DNA from: Euphorbia lathyris
Lineage: Eukaryota; Streptophyta; Magnoliopsida; Malpighiales; Euphorbiaceae
Assembly: GCF_963576675.1 (NCBI RefSeq)
Contig: NC_088919.1
Span: 62,578,578 to 62,642,577 of the forward strand
Reading direction: 5' to 3'
DNA length: 64,000 bases
The translations under genes were made by a program, and so were the position numbers. Below are positions 10,800 through 22,149 of this stretch, in pieces. Within the stretch, counting starts at the first letter, position 1. Every line of letters starts with the position of its first letter. The notes under the pieces are model-generated. The model was not told the origin of the DNA, made no database searches, and worked only from the letters and a program-made list of their open reading frames with translations.

Positions 10800-11355
10800 A
10801 TGTTAATTTATTAGTCCCTATATTTTGACAAAACACATTGTTTAGTCTCTGTATTTATAAAAACACATGGTAAGGTCCCTAACCTTTTTCTCAGTAAACT
10901 GTTTAGTCATTCCGTCTGTTTGTTAGATTTTTTACCGTTTATGACTTCGGAAATGACTAAATTACCCTTTACTATTTACCTTCAAACTTCAGAAGAGGAA
11001 ATCCAATTTAGAAGAAGAAGCTATTTGTATGGAGAACAAGAAAAAGAACAGACCCAATGCTTACGAATTTGAACGATTAAGAAGAAAATCAAGAACAAAA
11101 CACTCAAAGTTGATTTCAGATGCATTAGAGTTTAAAGGAAAGGAAAATAATAGAAAAGAAGAACGCAAATCCAAATTGACTAACAGAATCTTCATGAGAG
11201 TCTAACGGCAGAGACTAAACAGTTTATCAAGAAAAATGTTAGGGACTAAACAGTTCACCGAGAAAAACGTTAGGGACTTTACCGTGTGTTTTTGAAAACA
11301 CAGAGACTAAACAGTGTGTTTTGTCAAAATATAGAGATTAATAAATTAATTACCC
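10800..11355. mobile_element. MITE with long terminal inverted repeats ('ttagtccctatattttg' type)
   Basis: Left arm ttaatttattagtccctata, tttgacaaaacacattgttt, agtctctgta, ggtccctaac; the right arm repeats this inversely (agagactaaacagtgtgttt, then tgtcaaaatatagagattaa). Arms extend about 120 bp. The interior is purine-rich and non-coding. It abuts the small MITE that ends at 10791. Superfamily not assigned; a Mutator-like origin is possible. Confidence 0.75.
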
Positions 11356-11985
11356 AAATTAAAACTACTTATTAGTAATTTATTTGGCAACAAAATTTAA
11401 AAAGAGATTTGAAAAAGGTGTAGGCTAAGTATATAGGTTTTGATCCTTTTTAAGTAAGTTTATGGATGGGTGTGTTTGTTTGGATTGAATGTATGCTTTG
11501 AAATTCGTTAAATTATCTTGGAATAATTGCAGCTTTAAAATTTCATTAGGAAATTATTATATTAATTAAAGTTTTACTTAGTAGTAGTATTTATTATAAT
11601 GCAATGTAAATTTGGGATTTAATTAATATTTATACTTAATTTAGGCACATACTAGTATTTATTATAATGTCATTTATTGGGAAATTATTTTAATTGCTAT
11701 GATTAAAAAAGCATGGGAATTATTGGTGGTAGCATCAATGAGGCAGATTTAGCATGCTATAAATTATTGAGCCTGAATCAACTGAAAAGAATAAATAATG
11801 TTCAAATAATAAGTCATTTTTGGTAATAATGTAGCTATCCACTAGTTATTTACATTCTTTAAAGAAAAAATAAAATAAGAGACTCATAAATTGTGATTTT
11901 TACTCATTTAAAAGCATATTTAGAAAAAAAAAAATACTCTTAGTCCAGTCTCCTCTTAGAAATAAGAGGGATAAAATGTAAAATT
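11356..11985. other. Intergenic AT-rich stretch, no feature recognised
   Basis: No coding frame, terminal repeat or RNA-like structure seen apart from repeated words 'actagtatttattataatg' (near 11580 and 11650), which may be a small local duplication. Confidence 0.5.
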
Positions 11986-11987
11986 AC

Positions 11988-12517
11988 TTCTTTTTTTGGT
12001 AGGAAAAGAAAAGAGAAACAAAACAAACAACCCCACAAACTAATCCGGAATTAGTCTAGGAAAGCTAACCCCTACAAGATCATCTGAAAGCAAAAAGAAG
12101 AGGAAATCCGGAGGAGACGAGAAAGTAGAGATTCCCAACATCCTCACATGGCCCTCAGTAGCAGCAAGGCGGTCTGCAACCCTGCTCTGCTCCCTGAAGA
12201 CATGTCCAAAGTTGATGGTGTCGAAGGAAGAACATAATCTTCTGATCCCTTTCACTAAATTTTGGCTACCCAAACTCAAGGTCTTGTTATCAGAGATAAT
12301 TTTAACCACTTCTAGGTTGTCCGATTCCACAAGTAATCTTTTCAAACCTAGATTTTTGGCGTGCCTAAGCCCAGAGAAGATCCCCCAGAGCTCAGCAGTG
12401 AAGGACGAGCCCACACCTAGATTCTGAGTAAAACCAGACACTCAGGTACCATCCACGTCTCTCAAAACATCACCAGTCGCAATTCTACCGTCCACAAGAC
12501 ACGAGCCATCTGTAATT
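11988..12517 (-). mobile_element. 5'-truncated L1-like LINE: RNase H domain and tail
   Basis: On the minus strand the frame starts near 12517 with TDGS, the first catalytic block of the RNase H domain found at the C-terminus of many plant L1 LINEs. It continues through SSFTAELWGIFSGL, LLVESDNLEVVK and REQSRVADRLAA, ending VGVSFPRLIPD at 12040. A stop at about 12442 breaks it. The tail ends with cctaccaaaaaaagaag (A-run at 11990-11997 read on the minus strand). Same family as 17772-18061. Dead copy. Confidence 0.8.
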
Positions 12518-12566
12518 ATCTGGTTTTACACTAGATCAATATATATCTAAGTGTAAAACCAGATAA
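12514..12566. repeat. Near-perfect hairpin at the 5' end of the LINE fragment
   Basis: The arm attatctggttttacact and its inverse agtgtaaaaccagataat are separated by about 16 bases containing atcaatatata. The stem is about 18-20 bp. It touches the truncated 5' boundary of the adjacent LINE. A related word tactagatcaatatatga recurs at 12895. Confidence 0.6.
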
Positions 12567-13170
12567 TCACTGGTTTTTAAAAAAAAAACAGTTTTTTTCA
12601 ACAGCAATTAAGAAACAATAACAATAAATAGTAAACAATAATAGTAAACAGCAGATAAACTAAATCGCTTTTATTTTCATTAGTTCTTTTTAAACCACTG
12701 AACGTGTTCTATGTTCTCAATTTCAAGTGAAATATACCGTGAGTCGGCAAATTATTGTAGGAACAACATATTTCAGTGCATTTTTCGGCTAAATAATGTG
12801 CTTTGCAGTGCAAGAATTGTGAAGCAACGATAAAATTTGGAATGATGAAAAATGGATTGTATTATCTGTCTAATATTTTTCTTGCTCAAATTGTACTAGA
12901 TCAATATATGAATAAAACTTTAGTATTATCTGTAATTGAATAATTATGATGTAACAAAGAATTTGATGATGAATTGTGGAATAAAAAATTAGGCCATGTA
13001 TATCTAGGGAGAATATGTCACATTTGTTTGAAATTCCTACTTGTACTACAATTGCTAGTTGTGATGTGTGTTTAAGAGCAAATATGGTGAATACCTTTTT
13101 GTAATAGTTCAATACAATCAATATTTATTTTTTTTAATTGATTCATATGGATTGTTGGGGTTCTTATAAG

Positions 13171-14328
13171 TAGGGTTGTAAATGACCCGAGTCGCTCATG
13201 AGCGGTTCGGTGGTCGGCTCGATAAAAGCTCGGCTCGATTTGTACTCGTGAGCACGATTTACTGGCTCGGTTCGTAAACAAGCTGAGCTTGAGTTGACCA
13301 AAGTTCGGCTCGAAAGCTCGCGAGCAGGCTCGATTGGAACATTTATGAACAAATTTTAGTTTTGTAGCAAACTATATAGTTTTATGTTAGTTCACAAATA
13401 TCTAAACTTAATATTATTTCATTTACTATTAGATTAGTTGGTTCACAAACATAATAAATGAGTAATAGAGGGTAAATTACACTCATGGAAACTAAACTTT
13501 ACCCATTTTCACATTATGACCACTGAACTTTATTTCTTCCCAGTATGACCACTAAACTTTACACTTTTTAACACCGGTGGCCACTCAACGCCTCAAAACG
13601 ACCGTTGACGGCTAAAAGTAAAAAATCCAAAGCATTAATAATATTTTAAGGAACTTTAATTCTTGAAATTTTCGTTTTGAGGTCATTTAGATGTTGTTTG
13701 GTTGGGAAAGAGAAAGTGAATTTTTAGAGAGAGAAAGCTCCAAAAAAATATATTTTTCGAAAATAAAAAATGTGGTTTCATGGTAAATATTATTCTGAAC
13801 AACTTCAATTTTTGAATATTTTCATTTTGAGGTCGTTAACGGTCATTTTGAGAAGTTAGTTAAAATTGAGTGGCCACCGGTGTTAAAAAGTGTAAAATTC
13901 AGTGGCCATACTGAGAAGAAATGAATTTCAGTGGTCATAATGTGAAAATGGGAAAAGTTCAGTGGCCATAGGTGTAGTTTACCCGAGTAATAGATGAACT
14001 ATTTGTAAGCATCTTGTTTATTTATTCACGAACTTTGCTTGTGAGCTTGTTTATATACACAATTAAAGAGCTATTTGCGAGCAAACCTAATAAATATAAT
14101 TAACGATTTACTCACAAACAGTTAATGGTTAGACAATTTTCTTAATGAACCAAACTCAAATAGGATTTTGGACCCGAAACAAGCTCGAAGCTCGGCTCGA
14201 GCTCGTTTATTTTCTAATGAGCTGTGAGCTTGAGCAAGCCAAAACTCGGCTCGGGTTCGAGCTCGTTAATTTTATAGCGATCCTAACTTGAACAGGCCAA
14301 AACTCGGCTCAACTCGACTACAGTCCTA
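13171..14328. mobile_element. hAT-like MITE rich in 'gctcggctcga' words, itself interrupted
   Basis: Begins TAGGGTTGTAAATGACC and ends ...CTACAGTCCTA. Subterminal regions are dense in ctcggctcgagctcg words. The middle (13470-13984) is a separate Mutator-type MITE. A second, truncated copy lies in reverse at 35575-35982. No TSD is evident in the copia flanks, probably because the integrase core was deleted around the insertion. Confidence 0.7.
13470..13984. mobile_element. Mutator-like MITE, 515 bp, 10-bp TSD
   Basis: Ends GGGTAAATTACACTCATGG and the inverse of CCATAGGTGTAGTTTACCC. Flanked by a perfect 10-bp TSD GAGTAATAGA (13460-13469 and 13985-13994), in the Mutator range. Inner arms include ccaccggtgttaaaaagtg and its inverse. 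The core has the tttaattcttgaaattttcg text shared with other MITEs in this window. Related copy at 55307-55771. Confidence 0.9.
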
Positions 14329-14619
14329 ATCCTAGTTACACTAGATATTTCTAATCCTATTGTTATTCAAAATGATGTTATACAAACGAATTGCCATTTG
14401 GTCCCTGCAGTATAGGATGATACTACTTCCAATCCATTGATATAGTTACCAACAACAATAATCCAGTTATGACCTCATCTAATAATATTGATCCAGAAGA
14501 TCACCAAGAAGTACAAAGCAACCTAAATGGTTGATAAATTTTATAGTTAATCCGGCCACTCATACTAATAAGCCTTTGTTAAATCGTAGATCTAGCGATT
14601 TAGCGATCTACGGATAAGA

Positions 14620-14900
14620 TCAGGAGGGAGATAGGGGTGGCCCGGGACCTTCCGGCCACCGGAACCATCATGATTATAAGTAGTTTTGGATCCTCTGTCT
14701 CTACGAAATTTGAGGCAGTGGTGGTTTCGGCCCCTGTTTCCAAGAAATAATAATCGGGTGCTGACTTAGTATTCCAAAATTGACTCAGATTTTATTAGGC
14801 TCTCTCTCTAAATCAAAAATTCCAATTTTTGTTTTTTTTTTTTTGTTTTTTTTTTTTTTTTTTTGCCTGTTAGGCAGTCCTTGAATCCAAATATAGCTTA
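14620..14900 (-). repeat. Diverged dispersed repeat, related to 25975-26165
   Basis: Read on the minus strand it has gatttagagagagagcct, then tcaattttgg, gggccgaaaccacc and ccggtggccgga, which align in order with 25975-26165 on the plus strand; the latter lacks about 45 bp. The two T-runs at 14833-14865 are A-runs on the minus strand. No protein is recognisable. Element class unknown. Confidence 0.55.
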
Positions 14901-15570
14901 ATTTTCGAAAAGTTTTAGGCCGTCTCTAAATCCGATTTTTTCTATTAGACAATTTTTTTACGTATTAATAACACAATATAGCTTAATTTTGAAAAGTTTT
15001 ACATTGATATTTAAAAAATTGGGTTCTTGACCACTCCGATTATAACACTTATATTTATACTAAAAGAATTTGAACAAGTTCAATTTAGCAAAAAAAAAAA
15101 AAAAAATTACACACCACGTGTAAAATCGGCCCTCCAACCAAACAAACATGTATTCGTCACTGGATAAGATAAAACGTTTTCAGTCTTGTTAAACCCGAAA
15201 AATATATAAATAAAAAGAATTATAAATAACAGATGTAAGTACATATGGAAAAAAAAAAGTTCTTATAAAATATATAGACTCCAACAAAAAAAAAATACTA
15301 ATAAAGAAAAAACACTTTGAGGAAACAAAAAGATGTGCAAAAAAGTCTAATTATAATTAAGATATTTTAATCTATATATTAAAACTTTAAAATGATATCT
15401 TTTAGAAAACGAATGAAATAAATTTTAGAGAAATTTATATAGAAATTATGTCAAATAATTTATATAGAAATTCATTTTTAAAAAATTATCTATAATTATG
15501 TCAAATAGTAATATGAATTATGTCAACCTAAGTTAAATTTATTACTTTTAATATATTTTAAGAAATATAA
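14901..15570. other. AT-rich intergenic DNA left of the Helitron
   Basis: No coding frame or terminal repeat found. Some short repeated words (aaattatctataattatgtcaaat) near 15450-15510 are all that stands out. Confidence 0.5.
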
Positions 15571-15888
15571 TCTATACTATATATAATTACGAAAGCAGAG
15601 AGAAATGAGAAGAAGTGTTTTAGAGGTCTTTTTGATGAGTTGTCAACATAGTAAAAAATCAGATTAAAAATATTTAATTAATTAAAAATAACAAATTTAT
15701 ATTTATAATATATTAAATAATTACTAGCCTATTAATTAAAATAATAAAAGGAAGGAAGAGTTACGGGAAGATGAAAAAACACAAAGCAAAGAAAATCCAA
15801 AAGTCACAAATAAACTTCTATATAAAGCATGATAGATAGTATTCCACCATTATATTCATTGGTCACGATAAATAGTATTATATTTCTG

Positions 15889-16760
15889 AAGGTAAATATT
15901 CAATTTTTTTTTTATATGTTGTAGTTATTTTGTTCTCAATTATGTTGTTGTTTTATTTTTATTAAACAATAGTTGTTATAGTTTCATCTTTCAGATTCAT
16001 TTCTGTTGTTACCCAGGTTCTATACCTCTCGATATCTTATCCATGTTTTCTTTTTTATTTGTCTTTTTTTTCCAAACTGATAGCTTTAACTGAAGAAATC
16101 CGACAGAAATAGAAGATGCATGAACAACTAAAACCGAAAACACAAAAGTGTCAAAAATTACAAGAAATTCTTATGTTTCTCAAGGTAATTATTCGATTTT
16201 TTTTCATATGTTGTAGTTATTTTTGTTCTCAATTGTGTTGTTGTTTTCTTTTTATTAAACAATAATTGTTATAGTTTCATTTTTCAGAGATGAAATTTCA
16301 TTTCTGTCGTTACTCAGGTTCCATACCTCTCGCTACCTTATCCATGTTTTCTTTTTTATTTATCTTTTTTTTTTCAAAATGACTAAAATAAAGATTTTGT
16401 AAATTTGTATTCTTTTTTAGTATATGTTGCTAGGTGTTATCGTTTCAATTGCTAACTCTTAACTAAAATTTAGATTTTCGGCTTTATATGAACTCAATTT
16501 TTAGCTTTCTCAATTGTGCTGTTGTTTTATTTTTATTAAACAATTGTTGTTATAGTTTCATCTTTTAGAGATGAAATTCCATTTCTGTCATTATCCAGAT
16601 TTCATACCTCTTGCTACCTTATCCATGTTTTCTTTTTTCTTTATTTATTTTTCAAAATGACTAAAATAAAGATTTTGTATATTTGCATTCTTTTTTAATA
16701 TGTTCCTAGGTGTTATCGTTTTGATTGTTAACTCTAACTAAAATTTAGATTTTCGGCTTT
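15889..16760 (+). repeat. Three direct repeat units inside the Helitron (~290-bp period)
   Basis: Units begin near 15889, 16182 and 16505. Each carries ctcaattRtgttgttgtttt, attaaacaat, gttatagtttcat and catacctct, then ccttatccatgttttctttt or a close match. Offsets are about 293 and 281 bp. Units 2 and 3 share the spacer gactaaaataaagattttgt (16380 and 16662); unit 1 has a different one. Confidence 0.8.
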
Positions 16761-17771
16761 TTATGAACTCAATTTTTAGTTTTAATTGAAGTTAGATTAA
16801 TTTTTCTAATTCGGAACATGTTGAAATCCACTCATTTTTTTTAGTTTGAGTTTAGCTAATTGATATGGATTGTAATTTTTATTTTTATGCATTGTGGTAC
16901 AAATAGATATAAAGTTTCACACAATAGTTGTTCATTGAAGTTTGAGACATATTAAATAAAATATTAAAGAGATATTGGAATATTATACTTACAATGAAGT
17001 TGTTTTCAATATAAATTATGTTATATTATTATTATTATTATCAAGAAGTTATTTTTTCCTAATTTCCTAGACTAAGAGATTGTAAGCGTCTAATACGCTT
17101 GATAAGATGTTTATTCTTGAAGAATGTGGATTATGCTAGATACGAATTCAAAATCAAGGTAAATAAAAATAAATTTTGATGCTCAAAATCCTAAAAATGT
17201 ACATTAATTATGGATATTGAGATAATTGCTTTTGCAACATTGGCTTATATAATTTTTAACTATTATATTATGGTTCGTACAAAATTGTTAGTATTTCAAG
17301 AGTTTTTAACAGATGAAAATGAAATATGATCATAGGACAAATATTGAAAAATATTAATCAAGAAAATATTATTATTTGAATCTCTTCAAATTCTCAAATG
17401 TTGAACATAATGATTCTAATTAATATAATTAATTTAACATATTAATTATAAAACGTTTTTTTTTTGTACTGAGTGGTTACAATTACGATTTAATTCTATT
17501 TAACTAAAATTAATTTACGGACTTAATACTTCATTAAGAAAAAATAAAATGCTTAATTAATGGGCAAAAAATATTTTCACTCTACTCTTTATACGCTTAT
17601 GTCTCGATATTCTCTCTGATTTTCAAAAAAAAAAAAACCCCGAGAGGAAGATGATTCTCTCCTAATTATCTTTTTCATCCCTTCATTTTTTTTCAATTCG
17701 TTTGTTTGTTTTTCTTACTTACAAAATTCAAGAATATATAATTATTAGAAAATATTAATGAAGTCAAATAA

Positions 17772-18061
17772 GTGATATCTGCGAGTCTGGCTGATATTCT
17801 ATATGGCATCAAAAGGCTATGTTCTTCATTTGATTCTATCAGTTTTAGGCATCTGTCCAGAGAGCAGAATAAAGTTGCCGACCGCCTTGCGGCCGAGGGC
17901 CATGTGAGGGCTTTTGGGACCTCCACCTTCTCATCACCTCCGGACTTCCTTTCGTCCTTCCTTTCTGCTAATCAAGTTGGGGTTAGCTTTCCCAGGCTAA
18001 TCTTGGGTTAAGTTTTTTTTCTGATTTTTGGTTTTTTTCCGTTGCCTACCAAAAAAAAAAA
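17772..18061 (+). mobile_element. 5'-truncated L1-like LINE tail inside the Helitron
   Basis: Open frame 17772-18011 reads ISASLADILYGIKRLCSSFD, REQNKVADRLAAEGHV and VGVSFPRLILG, the C-terminal part of a LINE RNase H domain. It ends with a T-rich 3' UTR, tgcctaccaaaaaaaaaa, and a poly(A) at about 18050-18060. Same family as 11988-12517, sharing the closing VGVSFPRLI. Only about 290 bp survive. TSD not resolved. Confidence 0.8.
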
Positions 18062-18875
18062 TTGATCGAATGTCTTGATGAGATATTACGAGATGAAAAT
18101 AGGAGAAATCATCATCTTAAACCGATTCAATTAGATATATTGGGTTATTATAGCAGAATGAATAATTGAATTTGAATACTTGGTGATCATGAAATTTCAT
18201 CAACCAAAATAATTGTCATCAAGATGAATTTATGACTAATTCTTACGAATTTTATTTTTTTATATGTAACATATTGAATTGATAAAGTTTCTTCATATGC
18301 AATATTAGAAAGTATTGATTCTAATAGTTTATAGAATAATATATTGATGTTGCTTCCATTTTAACATAGATTGTAATTCTTTTGTATCGTAGATATAATA
18401 TTTAATTTTAATTGTAGTTTAATTCAATTTTTGTTTAACCTATATTGTAATTATTTTGTATCGTAAATATAATATTTAATTATAATTATAATTTAATTCA
18501 ATTTTTGGTTTTTTATTATATATTCTAATATATTTCTTAATTAATCTGCTATTTTATTATTATTGTTTCACAGAATATTTGGAATATGAAAATGTATTAA
18601 AATTCTTAAAAAGTACAAATCATTGAATTTTGTAAAAATAAATAAATCAATCATCTTTAATTAAAATTCTATAAAAAAAAGTAGTCAATTATTTTTAAAA
18701 TTAATTTAATTTGAATTATGATTAAAAAATATATATTAATTTCAAATATACATAATATAAATTCTTTTCATAGCATGATATAAAATTATTTAAAATTAAA
18801 TATATGTCAATTTATTTATTTATCTAAATTATATAAAAGTTTCATACCCCGTGCATCGCACGGGTTTTCGACTAG

Positions 18876-19157
18876 TTTATATAAATTAGAGATCTAGGAT
18901 TTGTAGAGTTTAAAATTTATGAATTGAGCTCTAGAATCTTTTAGGGTAAAATACAAAAAAAAAAAATACTCGTAGTTTGCTCTATTTACAAATAGATGTA
19001 AAAATTTGCAAATAGAGGTATATGATATATTTTTTTTATAAAACAAATTATTTGAAATTACGTTGATAAGTTCTGATGACAATCAAAAGCATTTTTAAAT
19101 TTTTTTAATTACACTTATATATTGAGGTAATACATAATCTAAAATCAAATTGCAACT
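18876..19157. other. AT-rich DNA between the Helitron and a LINE
   Basis: Nothing coding. It contains a run of A (18955-18966) and the word acaaatagatgtaaaaatttgcaaatagaggta, part of which recurs at 20225-20280 in the opposite orientation, so both may be arms of an older element into which the LINE at 19170 inserted. Confidence 0.4.
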
Positions 19158-19169
19158 GTATAAAATGAA

Positions 19170-20000
19170 ATCAACGATATTTGAAAATTCTTACTGGAAA
19201 ATTGCTGATCTAAACCCGCCACCTGCTGATATCGAGTATGTATCAAACTGGTTTTTGAGTGTTTGTGCAATGGCGGACAGAATTGCTGCTACACGGATAG
19301 GTACGGTTTTGTGGAGTATATGGTACCAACGAAATCAAAAAGTCTCGAATGGGACTTGCAGCAATCCGAGCTATGCAATTGAATCAGGTTTTAAATTTGT
19401 TGAGGCTTGGCAGAATGCGCAGCAGGGGTCTGTTCCAGTTCAGCGGCAATCAAATGTACCGGTTCAGAATCATCGTATGCAATGGGAGAAACCTGAGTTG
19501 GGAAATTATGCAATGTTGATGCGTCAATTTTTCAGGATCAGAATTTATGTGGTGCAGGCGCTGTTCTTCGTGGCAGTGATGGCTCTTTTTATGCTTTGAG
19601 GAGTTCAATAACGAATAGTGTTCTGGAGGTAAAAGTAGCAGAAGCTTTAGCGTTACGATTTGCAATTGCTTGGGTGATTACTTTACATTTTACTCAGGTG
19701 ATTTTTGAGATTGATGCTAAAGTGGTACTGACAGGCTTACAATCTCATGAGGAAGATGTTTCTGACTTTGGTCATATAATTCAAGATTGTAGGTTTTTGT
19801 TATCGTCAAGCCCAGGATTTAGAGTGGCTTATGTTTCAAGATTAGCCAATGGAGTTGCTCATACTGTAGCTAGGCATGCTGCCTTCAATGCTAATTGTTT
19901 GATTTCTTTTTTAGTTCCTGTTTGGTTAAGGCCAGCTTTATGTAAAGATTCTGATATTTATTTGGTATAAAGTTTGGTTCTTCTCTTCAAAAAAAAAAAA
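19170..20000 (+). mobile_element. 5'-truncated L1-like LINE with 12-bp TSD
   Basis: An 831-bp insertion flanked by GTATAAAATGAA (19158-19169 and 20001-20012) and ending in a poly(A) at about 19987-19998. 19150-19599 encodes the region before RNase H (VLWSIWYQRNQK) and 19596-19970 the RNase H domain (EVKVAEALALRFAIAW, VIFEIDAKVV, SRLANGVAHTVARHA). A frameshift near 19500 separates the halves. Same family as 55830-56624 and 60060-60282. Not active. Confidence 0.9.
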
Positions 20001-20012
20001 CCGTATAAAATG

Positions 20013-21000
20013 AACTTAAATATCAATTTAGTTTTAAAGTATCAAATTAGTAAAATAAAAATAAAATGTCCATTATATAATTTATTATTTCGATTTAGTG
20101 AGTTGTTTTTGGAGGGTATTTTTATTGATATGTAAGAATAATTTTTTTAAGATAAAAATCCATTTAGTTTTAATCAGAACTTAACTGTGTAATTGAATAC
20201 TTTGTTTTGTAAATAAAATATACCATATACCTCTATTTATAAACTTTTAAACCACATGTCTCTATTTACAAATTAGATAAATTACATGTATTTTTTCGTA
20301 CTTTTTTCAATTTTTTAATTATGATATAAAATTACAATTTATTTATAATATATAGAAAATATTAAGAATTTATATAGTTTAATTTAATTGTAATTTGGTA
20401 ACTAATTATGATTTTCTAAAAATCTATTATTTTAACAGTGAAATGAAGCTATGAGCAGTCCACTTGTTAAGGCCCATATTTGAACATTTTGACTTGCAGT
20501 AAAGCTTGAATTTCTGTAATAGGCCCATTTAGGCCATTTCAAGAGGCCACGATGGGCCATAAAATGCAGAACAACCAGCATAAGTTTTTGGGAAATTTTG
20601 CATGCAATTCACTTTACAAACTTATCTGAATAATAAATTATATCAAATTAATAAATTCATTTTTTTAAAATATATTTTAAAGAATAGAGTTTATAAATTA
20701 AAAGTTAGAATAAATTTATGAATTAGAATCTAGAATTTTTAATTAGTGTATAAAAGTATATTAAATTTGTTATATATAAAATATAGTAAAATATTTAGAA
20801 TTAATTTTGATGATATGATTTAATTATAATTTTGTAACCAATTGTGATATAATATTCATATAAAAAGTTTGTTGTTTTTATAGAAATTATTTCGTTAGTC
20901 ATTAATTAGATTCTAATTTTCTGATTATAAACTGTATTTGTAGCACTTGCTAATATAGTCTAAAATTAATTCATTAACTTTATTTTTCAAGAAACTTTAA
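20013..21000. other. AT-rich intergenic DNA
   Basis: No gene found. 20450-20600 is a slightly GC-richer patch (gcccatttaggccatttc) with no recognisable product. Confidence 0.5.
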
Positions 21001-21214
21001 GGGAGTGTTTGGTTGCTGCTTTTCGACCTTCTGTTTGCCTTTTTATTTTAAAAATGAGAGTTTTAGGTATTTGGTTAGATACCTCATGTTTGCCTTTTGT
21101 AGCTGAAAAGTAGATTTTTATAAAAGCAAGAAATCTCTGTTTTTTGGAAACCAATCTTTTCAAACAACAAATGGTAACAGACAACAACAAACAACAGATA
21201 AAACAAACGGACCC
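21001..21214. mobile_element. Tourist-type (PIF/Harbinger) MITE, 214 bp
   Basis: Starts GGGAGTGTTTGGTTGC and ends ACAAACGGACCC, flanked by the 3-bp duplication TAA (20998-21000 and 21215-21217) typical of PIF/Harbinger elements. The interior shows gcctttt/aaaaagca mirror text and an aacaacaaac-rich right half. Same family as 21821-22146. Confidence 0.85.
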
Positions 21215-21820
21215 TAAATCTATTAGTAAATAAAAAAAACATGGACTAAAGGACCTACCATTTCAGGATAGTAAGATCCGAAAGAAATGGGTACGGCTTT
21301 CATAAGCGCCGATAACTTTAAATCTATTTAATTTTGTGTATGTCAGCAGTAAAATAGCAGTAATAAGCAGATTTTGTGCATGTGGCATCAACACAGTCTC
21401 TCATGAGACTTAGTCGCACAAACACAATCCGGACCATCAATATCAGTCCATCTAGAGATCAGCCCATTGCAACATGATCGCCCTCGATTTTGTCAATCCT
21501 GGAACTTGTGAGTTTGAGGTAAACAGAATCCCCCCTAATGGATACAAGTCTGCCTATCAATAGGTGACACATATTCTTACATGCTCCAAGATTTGTAACT
21601 ACCTCAATCTGCTGAATTACATTCTAAATAGTGAGACAATTTTCAAGATCATACTACATAGTTTTAGTTTATTCTTCTGTAATCCTCACATCCGCCATTG
21701 TATAACCATTGATCAACAGATGCCGCTTTCCATATTGGGTAAAAATGCAAAACTATAGCCGCAGAAGTAGGAATAATGGTACGAGAAATAATATTGTTGC
21801 CATAAAGTAGAGATCATTTA
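21215..21820. other. Intergenic DNA between two Tourist MITEs
   Basis: No supported gene. The stretch 21360-21560 is less AT-rich (cacagtctctcatgagactt contains a short palindrome) but I recognise no product. Confidence 0.45.
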
Positions 21821-22146
21821 GGGGGTGTTTGGTTGCTCTCTTTCAGACTCCTTTTGCCTTTTCACTTCAAAAGGGAGAGTTTTAGGTGTTTGGTTAGTAA
21901 CCTCCTGTTTGCCTTTTACAATTGAAAAACAGCATTAGGTGTTTGGTTAGTGATCTCCTGTTTGCCTTTTACACCCGAAAAGCAGCCTTTTACAAAAGCA
22001 GAGAATCTCTGCTTTTTGGAAAAGCATCTTTTTCCAACAGCAAACAGCAAACCGTAACAGCAACAACAAACCGTAACAGCAAACAGCAAACCGTAACAGT
22101 AAACAGCAAACATCAACAGCAAACAGTAGGTAAAACAAACGGACCC
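21821..22146. mobile_element. Tourist-type MITE with internal expansion, 326 bp
   Basis: Starts GGGGGTGTTTGGTTGC and ends ACAAACGGACCC, flanked by TTA (21818-21820 and 22147-22149). Compared with 21001-21214 it has a duplicated left segment (taggtgtttggttagt at about 21881 and 21936) and an expanded run of aacagcaaac/aaccgtaaca words at 22037-22125. Open frames across it are repeat artefacts. Confidence 0.85.
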
Positions 22147-22149
22147 TTA

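Larger units (their letters stand above)
12838..14530 (+). pseudogene. Ty1/copia remnant (pre-integrase and linker), split by a MITE
   Basis: 12838-13165 reads MKNGLYYLSN, then ELWNKKLGHVYLGRI, the GAG-pre-integrase motif, a His/Cys zinc region, and LIHMDCWG at the start of the integrase core. After the hAT-like MITE (13171-14328) the sequence 14335-14530 reads TLDISNPIVIQNDV and resembles the linker before RT. The integrase core is missing. Several stops; non-functional. Confidence 0.7.
15571..18875 (+). mobile_element. Non-autonomous Helitron, 3.3 kb, both termini present
   Basis: Starts TCTATACTATATATAATTAC followed by gaaagcagagagaaatgag, and ends with a GC-rich hairpin CCCGTGC-ATC-GCACGGG (18849-18865), then a short spacer and CTAG. 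It is inserted between A (15570) and T (18876), as Helitrons do, without target duplication. This combination of 5' TC, 3' hairpin plus CTRR, and A/T host site is diagnostic. No Rep/helicase coding is present. The interior holds a triplicated repeat and a LINE tail (17772-18061). Very AT-rich. Confidence 0.88.

Noticed and set aside
10803..11350. Possible lncRNA or gene between inverted 'ttagtccct' arms
   Set aside because: The arms identify it as a MITE; the interior has no open frame.
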